Numbered from the stretch's first letter, positions 34,993-44,263 are shown. The stretch: DNA of 64,000 bases from Roseitranquillus sediminis (GCF_016918935.1 NZ_JAFFOB010000015.1:248001-312000), one strand, 5' to 3'. Numbers and translations are program-made. The notes: generated from the letters alone by a model not told the origin.

Positions 34993-35984
34993 GCCACCCT
35001 GTTCTCGCCCTGCATGGACTTAGCAAGCAGTTCACGACGCGGCAGGATCTTGCGGCGCGCCTGATGACCCGCTTCGGCATGGCGCGGAAGCCGCCGGTGG
35101 TGCGCGCGGTCGACGATGTGAGCCTCACGATAGACGAGGGTGAGGTGCTGGGCCTGGTCGGAGAATCCGGCTGCGGCAAGTCCACGCTCGGCCGCATCGT
35201 CGCCGGCATCCTGGAGCCGAGCGAGGGGCGCATCGAGTTCCGCGGCCAGAACGTGTCGTCGCTCTCCGGCCGCGAGCGCGACAACGCGAACCTCGCGCGC
35301 CAGATCATCTTCCAGGACCCGTTCTCGAGCCTCAATCCCAGGCAGCGCGTCGGCAGCATCGTGGGAGAGGCGCCGCGAAAGCATGGCATCATCAAGGGCG
35401 ACTTCGATGCCTACGTCTGCGAGAAGCTCCGTGAGGCTGGACTCGACCCGGCGCTCCGCAGCCGGTTCCCGCACCAGTTCAGCGGCGGCCAGCGTCAGCG
35501 TATCGGCATCGCCCGTTCCCTGGCGGTCGATCCCGAGTTCATCGTCTGCGACGAGGCGGTGGCGGCGCTCGATGTCTCGATCCAGGCTCAGATCATCAAT
35601 CTCTTCATGGACCTGCAGGAGCAGTTCAACCTCACATACCTGTTCATCAGTCACGACCTCGGCGTCGTGAACCACCTCGCGGACCGAGTTGCGATCATGT
35701 ACCTCGGCCGCATCGTCGAGCAGGGCCCGAAGACGGAACTCTTCGCGCGGCCAAATCACCCGTACACCCAGGCTCTTCTCGCGGAAATTCCCCGCATCAG
35801 CGTCCGGCACAAGAGCTTCCATGCGATCAAGGGCGAGTTGCCAAGTCCGCTGGCGCCTCCGTCTGGCTGCCACTTCCATCCGCGCTGCCCGCACGCGATG
35901 GACATCTGCGCCCGCGTCGCCCCCAAGCTGCAGGAGGTAGCCCCGGGCCAGATCAGCGCCTGCCACCTCAACGACAAGTCCTGA
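34989..35984 (+). CDS. ABC importer ATPase, DppF-like (second system)
   Basis: A 331-residue ATPase. Walker A GESGCGKST near residue 60, signature FSGGQRQR, Walker B FIVCDEAVAALD, and the C-terminal FHPRCPHAMDIC Cys cluster. Last gene of the DppBCDF array, and of the catabolic block. About 50 bases later a tRNA-Ser gene lies on the other strand, where the housekeeping region starts. No clear terminator is visible between them. Confidence 0.93.
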   Translation: MSHPVLALHGLSKQFTTRQDLAARLMTRFGMARKPPVVRAVDDVSLTIDEGEVLGLVGESGCGKSTLGRIVAGILEPSEGRIEFRGQNVSSLSGRERDNANLARQIIFQDPFSSLNPRQRVGSIVGEAPRKHGIIKGDFDAYVCEKLREAGLDPALRSRFPHQFSGGQRQRIGIARSLAVDPEFIVCDEAVAALDVSIQAQIINLFMDLQEQFNLTYLFISHDLGVVNHLADRVAIMYLGRIVEQGPKTELFARPNHPYTQALLAEIPRISVRHKSFHAIKGELPSPLAPPSGCHFHPRCPHAMDICARVAPKLQEVAPGQISACHLNDKS

Positions 35985-36033
35985 AGAATTCTGTCCGCCG
36001 ACCACGGGCACGACCCTCGGACAACTGCCGGCG

Positions 36034-36123
36034 TGGCGGAGAAGGTGGGATTCGAACCCACGGAAGGTTTTCACCTTCAACGGTTTTCAAGACCGCCGCA
36101 TTCGACCACTCTGCCACTTCTCC
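36034..36123 (-). tRNA. tRNA-Ser (UGA)
   Basis: On the minus strand the acceptor GGAGAAG pairs with CTTCTCC, followed by discriminator G and an encoded CCA. The anticodon stem-loop reads GGTCTTGAAAACC with anticodon TGA, there is the long variable arm of a class II tRNA, and the T-loop is GGGTTCGAATCCC. Confidence 0.95.
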
Positions 36124-36272
36124 CGCGGACGGCTTAGCCGCACGGGAGCGCTTTGTGAAGCGTCACCCCGCGGGCTTTTCAGCCGCCGCGGGTGGCGGTA
36201 GTGTGACGCGCAAGCGACCCGCCAAGCGGGCGGCAGGCCGATGGCCTGCGGATCGAGGCGAGGGCAAGGGCA

Positions 36273-36950
36273 GTGCGTTTTCAGCTCGGGGCAGTCTTGG
36301 TTCTGGTGATCATCCCGATCGCATCTTGCGACCGCGGCAGCCTGCGCGGGCCCTCGAGCGCGCCAAGTCCGGAGGCCGCTCGGATGTCGACCGGCGAAAG
36401 CGAGGTGGAGGCGCCGGATGTGCTGGAGATCACGGCAGAGGCGCTTTGGGACGGTCGTCCCTCGCTCGGCGGCGCGTGGGTTGCGCATCCGGATGTCGAG
36501 GATCCCGAGCGCGTGCGGATCGTCCGGACGTCGGACGGGACAGCGGTAGACGGTGCGCTCTTCCGCCGCGAGCGTGAGTTGCCGGGGCCGCCGCTGCAGG
36601 TTTCGTCCGAGGCGGCGGAGAGCCTCGGTCTGCTCGCCGGTCAGCCGGCCGAGCTGCGCGTGGTCGCTCTCAGGGAGGCGGAAACGGACGTCGTGGCGCT
36701 GACGCAGGCCGGCGGACCGGAGCGGCCTTACGTGCAGGCGGCAACCTTCCCCTCTGCCGGGGAGGCGGAAGCCGCGGCCGAGGATTTTCGCGCGGAGGGG
36801 CTCCGGGCTGAAGTCCGCAGGCGCGGCGGGAACGGTCGACCGACATGGCGCGTGCTTGTAGGTCCGGCCACGGACGAGGCGGCGCGCGAGGCCGCACGGG
36901 AACGTGTCGTGACACTGGGCTATGGCGATGCCTACTTCGTTGCCGAATAG
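36273..36950 (+). CDS. SPOR-domain lipoprotein
   Basis: A 225-residue protein that begins at GTG. Its signal peptide ends in a lipobox IIPIASC, so it is a lipoprotein. A low-complexity Pro/Ser/Glu linker follows, and residues from about 150 to the end form a SPOR-like domain (RPYVQAATFPSAGEAEAAAE and WRVLVGPATDEAAREAA), which binds denuded glycan strands in septal peptidoglycan. The central part may be a degenerate RlpA-like region, but its catalytic residues are not evident. The gene lies 16 bases before a cell-wall carboxypeptidase gene, and the pair is probably an operon. Confidence 0.78.
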   Translation: MRFQLGAVLVLVIIPIASCDRGSLRGPSSAPSPEAARMSTGESEVEAPDVLEITAEALWDGRPSLGGAWVAHPDVEDPERVRIVRTSDGTAVDGALFRRERELPGPPLQVSSEAAESLGLLAGQPAELRVVALREAETDVVALTQAGGPERPYVQAATFPSAGEAEAAAEDFRAEGLRAEVRRRGGNGRPTWRVLVGPATDEAAREAARERVVTLGYGDAYFVAE

Positions 36951-36966
36951 GGAAAGGAGAATAGGA

Positions 36967-38121
36967 ATGCTACGTGTTGTCATGGGCTTGGCTGCTTGTC
37001 TTCTCACGGTGGCGCCGGCCAGCGCCGCGTTCGAGACGCGGGCGCAATCGGCTTGGGTGGCCGATTTGACGACCGGAACCGTGCTGCTGGAAAAGCAGTC
37101 CGACGTTCCGTTGCCGCCTGCCAGCATGTCCAAGTTGATGACGCTCTACATGCTCTTCGAGGCGCTGAGGGACGGTCGCGTGACGATGGAGACGCGGTTT
37201 GGCGTATCTGATCGCGCTGCGGCGATGGGCGGTTCGACGATGTATCTCGATCAGCGTGACCGGCCGACGGTAGAGGAGCTGATCCAGGGCATCGTCGTGC
37301 AGTCGGGCAACGACTCGACCGTGGTCGTGGCCGAAGGGCTGGCGGGCACAGAGGATGCATTCGCGCGGCTGATGAACGATCGCGCGCAGGAACTCGGTCT
37401 GGAGAACTCGAGCTTCACCAACGCGAGCGGATGGCCGAACCCGAACCACCGCATGAGCATGGAGGATCTGGGGCGGTTGGCGTCGCTGCTGATCACCGAG
37501 TTTCCAGAGTACTACGGCTATTTCGCGCAGCAGGAGTTCCCGTTTGACGGGCGGGCGCCGCAGAACAGGTTCAACCGCAATCCGCTGCTCGGCCTCGGCA
37601 TCGGCGCGGACGGGCTCAAGACCGGCCACACGCAGGAGGCGGGCTACGGCCTCGTCGGCTCGGCGCAGCAGGGCAGCCGGCGCATCGTCTTTGCTTTGAG
37701 TGGGATGCAAAGCGAGCAGGAGCGCTCGGAGGAGGCAGAGCGGGTCGTCAACTGGGCTTTCCGGCAGTTCGTCGAGAAGACGGTTGCGGAGGAGGGTCAG
37801 CGCTTCGGCGACGTGCCCGTCTGGATGGGGCAGCGGCCGCAGGTCGCGCTGGTGGCGCCGGAGGCGATGACGGTCCTGCTTCCTGCCACGCAGCGGGACG
37901 AGCCGCGGGCCGAGATCGTCTATCGGAGTCCGATTCAGGCGCCGATCGAGGCGGGCGAGCAGATCGCCGAACTCGTCATCCCGCGAGAGGACATGACCGA
38001 GGCGCGCCTGCCCCTCGTGGCCGAGCGCGCCGTTCCCGCGGGCGGCTTCGTGCCGCGGATCCGCAGCGCGGCGATCATCCTCTTCGACAAGGCGCTGGGA
38101 GAAGTTCAGGCGCTGCGCTGA
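36967..38121 (+). CDS. D-alanyl-D-alanine carboxypeptidase (PBP5-like)
   Basis: A 384-residue class C penicillin-binding protein. The signal peptide covers about 20 residues; the catalytic S53-x-x-K56 is in PASMSKLM, the SxN motif in VVQSGNDST and KTG in GLKTGHTQEAGYG. A C-terminal PBP5-type beta domain follows and the protein ends with an amphipathic anchor. It trims stem peptides in the periplasm. An ATG after AAAGGAGAATAGGA is the start. The stop overlaps tmk as TGATG. Confidence 0.92.
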   Translation: MLRVVMGLAACLLTVAPASAAFETRAQSAWVADLTTGTVLLEKQSDVPLPPASMSKLMTLYMLFEALRDGRVTMETRFGVSDRAAAMGGSTMYLDQRDRPTVEELIQGIVVQSGNDSTVVVAEGLAGTEDAFARLMNDRAQELGLENSSFTNASGWPNPNHRMSMEDLGRLASLLITEFPEYYGYFAQQEFPFDGRAPQNRFNRNPLLGLGIGADGLKTGHTQEAGYGLVGSAQQGSRRIVFALSGMQSEQERSEEAERVVNWAFRQFVEKTVAEEGQRFGDVPVWMGQRPQVALVAPEAMTVLLPATQRDEPRAEIVYRSPIQAPIEAGEQIAELVIPREDMTEARLPLVAERAVPAGGFVPRIRSAAIILFDKALGEVQALR

Positions 38122-38732
38122 TGCCGGCGCGATTCATCTCGTTCGAGGGCATCGACGGCTCCGGCAAGACGACGCAGGCGGCGCTGCTTGCCGCCGCTAT
38201 GCGGGACGCGGGGCGGGATGTCGTGCTGACGCGGGAGCCCGGCGGTTCGCCCGGCGCGGAATCGATCCGCCGCCTGCTGGTCGAGGGGAAGACCGATCGC
38301 TGGTCGCCCGAGACCGAGATCCTGCTCTTCACTGCCGCGCGCCGCGACCATCTGGAGCGCACGATCGCCCCCGCGCTCGCCGCCGGACGCGACGTGGTCT
38401 GCGACCGGTTCGCGGACAGCACGCGCGTCTACCAGGGCGCCGTCCGGGCGGATCTACGTGAGATGGTCGACGCGCTGCACGCCAGGACGATCGGCCGCGA
38501 GCCGGATCTGACCATCCTGATCGACACGGATGTCGACGTTGCGCGCCGGCGGGAGGGCGCCCGACGCTCCTCCGAGGACAGGTTCGAGCGCTTCGGCCCC
38601 GCCTTTCAGGATGCTCTGCGAAAAGGTTTTCTGGAGCTCGCCGCCAGCCGCCCCGACCGGTTTCACGTCATTGACGGCAGCCGTCCGGAGCAGGAGGTCG
38701 CGGCCGACGTCGCCCGCGCAGCCCTCGCATGA
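38121..38732 (+). CDS. tmk: thymidylate kinase
   Basis: A 203-residue dTMP kinase. The P-loop FEGIDGSGKTTQA is at residues 6-18, then the DR[YF] motif VCDRFADSTRVYQG and the LID region ARRREGARRSSEDRFE. Standard length. It makes dTDP for DNA synthesis. Its ends overlap both neighbours, dac upstream and holB downstream, in a tightly coupled row seen in many Rhodobacterales. Confidence 0.95.
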   Translation: MPARFISFEGIDGSGKTTQAALLAAAMRDAGRDVVLTREPGGSPGAESIRRLLVEGKTDRWSPETEILLFTAARRDHLERTIAPALAAGRDVVCDRFADSTRVYQGAVRADLREMVDALHARTIGREPDLTILIDTDVDVARRREGARRSSEDRFERFGPAFQDALRKGFLELAASRPDRFHVIDGSRPEQEVAADVARAALA

Positions 38733-39838
38733 GCGAAGAAGCCGAGGAAGCCGACCGCGTCGCTGCGGCTCCCCATCCGCGTGAGACGCTGCGGCTGGTG
38801 GGGCAGGAGGCGGCCGAGCGCGCCTTTCTCGATGCACACGCGTCAGGACGCCTGCACCATGCGTGGCTGATCACCGGGCCGCGGGGCGTCGGCAAGGCGA
38901 CCCTGGCATGGCGCATCGCGCGCTTCCTCCTGGCGCGAGGGACGGAAGGGCCAGCGGACACGGTCGACGTTCCCGAAGACCACCCGGTCGCACGCCGCGT
39001 CGCGTCGCTCGCCGAGGGCAGCGTCTTTCTCCTGCGCCGCAGCTGGGACGACAAGGCCAAGCGGCTCAAGACCGTCATCACGGTTGACGAGGTGCGCCGC
39101 CTCGCGGGGTTCTTCGGCCTATCGCGGCCCGACGGCGGGCATCGCATCGTCATTGTCGACGCCGCCGACGAGATGAACGTCCAGGCTGCGAACGCGCTCC
39201 TCAAGGTGCTCGAGGAGCCGCCGCGCGATGCAATCCTCCTGCTCGTCGCGCACCGCCCGGCCGCCCTTCTCCCCACCATCCGCTCGCGCTGCCGTGTCCT
39301 GCGATGCCAGTCGCTGGAGCCGGCGGCGCTTGCCGAGGCGCTTGCGGCGGCGGGCGTCGAGGCGGCTGGCGACGCCGCGGCCCTTGCGGAGCTCTCAGGC
39401 GGGTCGGTGGGCGAGGCTGTGCGGCTCGCCTCGGTCGAGGGGCCGGAGACGTACCGTCGCCTTGTGGCGCTCCTCGACACGGCGCCGCTCCTCGACAGGG
39501 CGGGAGCGCTGTCGCTCGCCAACGCGCTGACGGGACGGTCGAACGAGGCGCGGCTCGACGTGACGCTCAGGCTCTTCGACCTTGCGCTCGGCCGGCTGGC
39601 GCGCTGGGGGGCTAGCCATCCGCCGGCGGCGGAGGCGGCCCCGGGCGAGGCGGTGCTCGCCGCGCGACTCGCGCCCCATCCGGCGGCGTCGCGGCGATGG
39701 GCCGAGCTGCAGCAGGCGTTGGCGGCGCGGGCGCGCCACGCGCGGGCGGTCAACCTTGACCCTGCATCGCTTCTCCTTGATATGCTCCTCAAGGCCAACG
39801 ACACGGCTGCACGCATCACCCCCCGCCGAGACGCATGA
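38729..39838 (+). CDS. holB: DNA polymerase III subunit delta prime
   Basis: A 369-residue clamp-loader subunit. The AAA+ core has HHAWLITGPRGVGKATLAWR, the typical VIVDAADEMNVQAANALLKV and LEEPP, and IRSRCRVLRC as the SRC motif. A C-terminal helical domain of about 150 residues follows. It overlaps tmk and the TatD gene by four bases on each side. It loads the sliding clamp together with the gamma/tau and delta subunits. Confidence 0.92.
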   Translation: MSEEAEEADRVAAAPHPRETLRLVGQEAAERAFLDAHASGRLHHAWLITGPRGVGKATLAWRIARFLLARGTEGPADTVDVPEDHPVARRVASLAEGSVFLLRRSWDDKAKRLKTVITVDEVRRLAGFFGLSRPDGGHRIVIVDAADEMNVQAANALLKVLEEPPRDAILLLVAHRPAALLPTIRSRCRVLRCQSLEPAALAEALAAAGVEAAGDAAALAELSGGSVGEAVRLASVEGPETYRRLVALLDTAPLLDRAGALSLANALTGRSNEARLDVTLRLFDLALGRLARWGASHPPAAEAAPGEAVLAARLAPHPAASRRWAELQQALAARARHARAVNLDPASLLLDMLLKANDTAARITPRRDA

Positions 39839-40638
39839 CCCCGCCCGCGATCACCGACAGCCATTGCCACCTCGACTTTCCCCAGTTCGAGGGCGAGGTC
39901 GCGGCCTTGGTCGAGCGGGCCGCCGCCGCGGGCGTGCGGCGGATGGTGACGATCTGCACCCGTCTCAGGCAGGAGCCGCAGGTGCGGGCGATCGCCGAGG
40001 CGCATGAGGGCGTCTTCTACGCCGCCGGCACACATCCGATGAGCGCCGCGGAGGAGCCGCTGGCGACGGTGGATCAAGTGGTGGCGCTGGCGCGGCATCC
40101 GAAGATGGTGGGGATCGGCGAGACCGGGCTCGACTACCACTACACCGCCGAGAGCAAGGACGTGCAGCAGGAGAGCCTCCGCATCCACATCGAGGCCGCG
40201 CGCCGGACGGGCCTGCCGCTCATCATCCATGCGCGGGACGCGGACGAGGACATGGCGCAAATCCTGACGGAGGAACACCGCGCCGGCGCCTACGCCTGCG
40301 TGATGCATTGCTTCTCGTCCGGCGCCGACCTTGCGTGGGCGGCGCTGGACCTCGGCTTCTACCTCTCGATGTCCGGCATCGCCGCATTCCCGCGCTCCAC
40401 CGAGCTACGCGATATCTTCGCCGCGGCGCCGGTCGAGCGGATCCTCGTCGAGACCGACGCGCCGTATCTCGCGCCTCCGCCGCACCGCGGCAAGCGGAAC
40501 GAGCCTGGCTACACCGCCCATACCGCACGCGTCGGAGCCGACCTGTTCGGCATGACCTACGCCGATTTCGCCGCTGAGACCGAGGCCAATTTCGAGCGTC
40601 TCTTCCACAAGGCCGCCGCCTGGGCACAAGCCGCCTGA
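39835..40638 (+). CDS. TatD-family deoxyribonuclease
   Basis: A 267-residue TIM-barrel metal-dependent hydrolase. Metal ligands are seen in DSHCHLDFPQF, the Glu of VGIGETGLDYHY, the His of LPLIIHARDAD, the His of VMHCFSSG and the Asp of LVETDAPYLAPPPHRGK. This is the classic YcfH/TatD pattern. It is coupled to holB by ATGA and to the next gene by TGATG. Activity as a 3'-5' DNase is known for the family. Confidence 0.93.
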   Translation: MTPPAITDSHCHLDFPQFEGEVAALVERAAAAGVRRMVTICTRLRQEPQVRAIAEAHEGVFYAAGTHPMSAAEEPLATVDQVVALARHPKMVGIGETGLDYHYTAESKDVQQESLRIHIEAARRTGLPLIIHARDADEDMAQILTEEHRAGAYACVMHCFSSGADLAWAALDLGFYLSMSGIAAFPRSTELRDIFAAAPVERILVETDAPYLAPPPHRGKRNEPGYTAHTARVGADLFGMTYADFAAETEANFERLFHKAAAWAQAA

Positions 40639-41435
40639 TGGCGCGGCTCGTCTTCACGATCCTCGGCTGCGGATCGTCGGGCGGCGTGCCGCGGCTGGGC
40701 GGCCACTGGGGCGAGTGCGATCCGGCCGACCCGCGCAACAACCGTCGCCGCTGCTCGATGCTTGTCGAGCGTCGGGAGAACAATGGCACGACGCGGATCC
40801 TGATCGACACGTCGCCTGATCTGCGCGCGCAGCTTTTGGACGCCGGCGTGGGCGAGCTCGATGCGGTGGTCTACACCCACGGCCACGCGGATCACGTTCA
40901 CGGCCTCGACGACCTGCGCATGATCGTCTTCAACATGCGCCGGCGCCTGCCGGTCTGGGCCGACGCCGAGACCGAGGCGAGCTTGCTCGCCCGCTTCGGC
41001 TACGCCTTCGTGCAGCCGGATGATTCGCACTACAAGCCGATATGCGAGATGAACCGGATCGATGGCACCATCCACGTCGACGGAGCCGGCGGGCCGGTCG
41101 AGCTGCGGCCTTTCCGCGTGCGGCACGGCTCGATCGATGCCCTCGGGTTCCGCGTCGGAGACTTGGCGTATCTTCCGGACATATCGGAGATGACGGACGA
41201 GGCGTGGGCAGCGGTGCACGATCTCGACTGCTGGGTGCTCGACGCGCTCCGGCGAACGCCGCACCCGACGCACACGCACCTCGCCCAATCGCTTGAGTGG
41301 ATCGAGGAGGCGGGGCCGCGGCGGGCGGTGCTGACAAACATGCATATCGATCTGGATCACGCGACCGTCGCCGCGGAAACGCCGGCGCACGTGACGCCCG
41401 CCTACGACGGCATGACGATCATCTGCGAAACCTGA
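40638..41435 (+). CDS. PhnP-like MBL-fold phosphodiesterase
   Basis: A 265-residue MBL-fold hydrolase. The opening LGCGSSGGVPRLGGHWGECD carries the Cys-rich zinc knuckle common to this group, completed by the Cys of NRRRCSMLV; the catalytic metals bind in THGHADHVHGLDDLR. The C-terminal part keeps AYLPDISEM (Asp ligand) and LTNMHIDLDHATV (His ligand). The family includes cyclic ribose phosphodiesterase PhnP, but no phn genes are here; it is the usual companion of TatD in alphaproteobacteria. Confidence 0.9.
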   Translation: MARLVFTILGCGSSGGVPRLGGHWGECDPADPRNNRRRCSMLVERRENNGTTRILIDTSPDLRAQLLDAGVGELDAVVYTHGHADHVHGLDDLRMIVFNMRRRLPVWADAETEASLLARFGYAFVQPDDSHYKPICEMNRIDGTIHVDGAGGPVELRPFRVRHGSIDALGFRVGDLAYLPDISEMTDEAWAAVHDLDCWVLDALRRTPHPTHTHLAQSLEWIEEAGPRRAVLTNMHIDLDHATVAAETPAHVTPAYDGMTIICET

Positions 41436-41445
41436 GGAGGCGCCC

Positions 41446-42375
41446 GTGCAGGGCCTGCTCGAGGCGATCATTCCAGTCTTCCTGGTGCTCGGCTTCGGCT
41501 ACCTGGCTACTTGGCGTGGGCTCTTCCCGGACGCCGCGGTGAACGGACTGATGACGTTCGCGCAGTCGTTCGCACTGCCATGTCTGCTGTTCCGGGCTAT
41601 CGCCGGCCTCGACCTCGGCGCCGCCTTCGACCTCAGGTTGCTGGGGCCGTTCTACATCGGCGCCGTCACCTGCTTTGCCGTCGGCATCGCCGGAGGGCGC
41701 CTCCTGTTTCGGCGGCCATGGGACCACGCGGTCGCGATCGGCTTCTGCACGCTCTTCTCGAACAGCCTGCTCCTCGGTCTCGCCATAACCGAACGGGCCT
41801 ATGGCCCCGACGCGCTGGGGCCGAACTATGCGATCATCGCGCTTCACTCGCCCTTTTGCTATGTCGTTGGCCTGACGGCAATGGAGCTGGTCCGCGCCGG
41901 CGGGGACGGGCCATTACGCGCGGCACGCTCGATCCTCTACGCCGTCTTCCGCAATGGCCTCGTGTTGGGGATCCTCGCCGGACTGGCGATGAACCTCGCA
42001 GGCGTGGCGCTTCCGGCTGTCCTCTCCGATGCCGTCGACCTGATGGCGCGTGCGGCCCTGCCAGCGGCGCTGTTCGCGCTGGGCGGCGTCCTCTACCGCT
42101 ACCGGCCAGAGGGCGATGTACTGGCAATTGCGTTCGTGTGCGCCGTGTCTCTGATCCTGCACCCGGCCATCGTCTGGAGCCTGTCGCAGCTCGTGGGGCT
42201 GGACCAGGCGGGACTGCGCTCCGCCGTCATCACCTCGGCCATGGCGCCCGGCATCAATACCTATCTCTTCGCCAACCTCTACGGCGTCGCGCGGCGAGTG
42301 GCGGCGTCGTCGGTGCTCGTAGGCACGGCGGCGTCGATCCTGACGACCTGGGTCTGGCTGGCGATCCTGCCGTAG
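41446..42375 (+). CDS. AEC-family (auxin efflux carrier-like) transporter
   Basis: A 309-residue membrane protein with ten predicted helices. It has the AEC pattern of a first half with VFLVLGFGYLATWRGLFPD and a second half with APGINTYLFANLYGVARRVA. The start is GTG at 41446, preceded by GAGGAGG. Family members move malonate and other organic acids. Its gene ends two bases from the convergent histidine kinase gene. Confidence 0.88.
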   Translation: MQGLLEAIIPVFLVLGFGYLATWRGLFPDAAVNGLMTFAQSFALPCLLFRAIAGLDLGAAFDLRLLGPFYIGAVTCFAVGIAGGRLLFRRPWDHAVAIGFCTLFSNSLLLGLAITERAYGPDALGPNYAIIALHSPFCYVVGLTAMELVRAGGDGPLRAARSILYAVFRNGLVLGILAGLAMNLAGVALPAVLSDAVDLMARAALPAALFALGGVLYRYRPEGDVLAIAFVCAVSLILHPAIVWSLSQLVGLDQAGLRSAVITSAMAPGINTYLFANLYGVARRVAASSVLVGTAASILTTWVWLAILP

Positions 42376-42377
42376 GG

Positions 42378-44099
42378 TCAGGCGGCTTCGGCGGACGAAG
42401 GCGGCACGACGCGAGCGATCTCGGCGAGAAGGTCCGCGCGCCTTATGGGCTTTGCCAGGTAGCCCGAGATCCCGTGCGCGAGGTAGCGCTCCCTGTCCTC
42501 GGGCGCGGCGTCGGCCGTCAGCGCGATGACCGGCGTCTGCGAAATCCGCCCGCCGGCCTGCTTCATCTCCGCAATGGTCTGCGGGCCGTCCAGCACCGGC
42601 ATGTGCATGTCGAGCAGCACCAGCGAGAAGTCGCGTTGTCTCAGGGCCTCGAGCGCTTCCTGCCCATTCTCCGCCTCGACGAGTTCCACGTGGTACTGCC
42701 GCAGCAGCGCGCGGACCACGTAGCGGTTGGACGCCGTGTCGTCGACGAGCAGGATCGAGCGGACCCCGACCAGAGATGCCGACTTGCCGCCGCTTGCGTC
42801 TGCCAAAGGCGACGGCTCGACGATTGCCGCACGGAACTTGAACGTAAAGATAGAGCCCTGCCCGGGCTGCGACGCGACGGTGATGTCTCCGCCCATCATG
42901 CGGGCGAAGCCGCGCGCGATCGAGAGGCCCAGTCCGGTGCCGGCGCTGGTAGGACGGTCTTCGCGCTCGATCCGGGCGAAGTCGCGGAAAAGCTGCTCCA
43001 TGTCTTGATCGGTGAGGCCGGGTCCCTCGTCGGCGACATCGATGGAGAAAACCACTGCCTCTCCGTCGGGCTCGGCACGTACGATGACGTCGATGCGGCC
43101 GCGCTCACTGAACTTCACGGCGTTCGAGATCAGGTTGCTCAGAACCTGGCGAATGCGCAGCGGGTCGCAGCTGACCAGAGGAGGGATGTGCCCTTCTGTC
43201 CGCAGGGAGAGCGCGAGGCCCTTCTCCGCCGCCGGCATGTGGAACATCTCGACGACCTCGGAAACCTCCGGGCCGACACGCGTCGGAACGCAGGCGAGGC
43301 GAAAGCGACCCGCCTCGATCTTCGCGTGGTCGAGAACGTCGTCCACGATCGCCTTGAGCGACATGCTGGCCTTGAGCAGGAGTGTCGACCGCTCCTCGAT
43401 CCGCTCGGGCTCAGGGTCCTCCCGCAGCGCCTGCGCCATTCCGTAAATCGCGTTCAGAGGCGTCCGGATCTCGTGGCTGATGGCGGCTAGAAACCGGCTC
43501 TTGGCCTTGCTTGCGGCCTGCGCCCTCTCGCTCGTCTGCAGCAGCTCGACGCGGGTCTGGTGCATGTCGATCATGCTTCGCAGGAGGTAGGCCACCATGA
43601 CGGTCAGCAGCGCACCACCGGCCAGCGCATCCATCACGGTGCCGGTCAACAGGATCTCTCGGACGACCGCATAAAGTAGTCCAGCGATCAGCGGGATAGC
43701 CGATGCGAGACCAAAGAGCATCCAGGTCGAGCGCACCATGACGCAGTGGATGAGGGCCGTCGCGATGCCGCTGAAGGCGACGACCTTCGGAGCCACGCCG
43801 TCCACGTTCCAGATCTGGACCATGAACATGCTGAAGAGGCTGGCGCCGCTCCAAGCGAGGATCAGCAGGCCGGCCATCCAGCGGTGATCGATGCGCTTGT
43901 CGCAGCGCCGCATGTAGAACCAGCCGAGCAGCTCCAGGATCAGGTACGGCACGAAGAAGCCGACGGTGATCTGCAGCGGCAGGTACCAGGTCGCGAGGAT
44001 CGCGGCGATCGAGATCGACAGGAAGCGGCTCGGCAGATCCCGCATGGTCTGGCGGTTCTGCAGCCTGATCTTTTCTGCGAGAGCCTTGTTAAGCGGCAT
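42378..44099 (-). CDS. hybrid sensor histidine kinase/response regulator
   Basis: A 573-residue membrane kinase. Residues 25-175 hold about five or six helices with hardly any periplasmic loop, so it senses something in or near the membrane. HisKA follows with His209 in ISHEIRTPLN, then HATPase with SNLISNAVKF (N box), DVADEGPGL (G1) and GTGLGLSIA (G2), and a receiver domain from residue 445 with acidic pair DD453-454, phospho-acceptor Asp497 in LLDMHMP and Lys550. No HPt domain and no separate regulator adjoins, so the output partner is encoded elsewhere. Confidence 0.92.
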   Translation of the reverse strand: MPLNKALAEKIRLQNRQTMRDLPSRFLSISIAAILATWYLPLQITVGFFVPYLILELLGWFYMRRCDKRIDHRWMAGLLILAWSGASLFSMFMVQIWNVDGVAPKVVAFSGIATALIHCVMVRSTWMLFGLASAIPLIAGLLYAVVREILLTGTVMDALAGGALLTVMVAYLLRSMIDMHQTRVELLQTSERAQAASKAKSRFLAAISHEIRTPLNAIYGMAQALREDPEPERIEERSTLLLKASMSLKAIVDDVLDHAKIEAGRFRLACVPTRVGPEVSEVVEMFHMPAAEKGLALSLRTEGHIPPLVSCDPLRIRQVLSNLISNAVKFSERGRIDVIVRAEPDGEAVVFSIDVADEGPGLTDQDMEQLFRDFARIEREDRPTSAGTGLGLSIARGFARMMGGDITVASQPGQGSIFTFKFRAAIVEPSPLADASGGKSASLVGVRSILLVDDTASNRYVVRALLRQYHVELVEAENGQEALEALRQRDFSLVLLDMHMPVLDGPQTIAEMKQAGGRISQTPVIALTADAAPEDRERYLAHGISGYLAKPIRRADLLAEIARVVPPSSAEAA

Positions 44100-44171
44100 G
44101 GATCACCTGCGCGGATGCCGGTGACCCTACCGGAGCGACTCTCAATCAGTAGTTACCGAAAGGCTCCAGGC

Positions 44172-44258
44172 TGGTGCGGTCGAGAAGACTCGAACTTCCA
44201 CGGGTGTTACCCCACAGCGACCTCAACGCTGCGCGTCTACCAATTCCGCCACGACCGC
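44172..44258 (-). tRNA. tRNA-Leu (GAG)
   Basis: On the minus strand GCGGTCG pairs with CGACCGC, followed by A and an encoded CCA. The anticodon arm AGCGTTGAGGTCGCT places GAG in the anticodon; a long variable arm and the T-loop AGTTCGAGTCTT complete a class II leucine tRNA. Confidence 0.94.
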
Positions 44259-44263
44259 ACTGT

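Noticed and set aside
38668-40308. 546-codon minus-strand open frame
   Set aside because: It lies over holB and the TatD gene, both with complete active-site motifs; its translation is Arg/Ser/Ala-rich low-complexity sequence.
41511-43490. 659-codon + strand open frame
   Set aside because: Out of frame with the AEC transporter and antisense to the histidine kinase; no motif and extreme Arg content.
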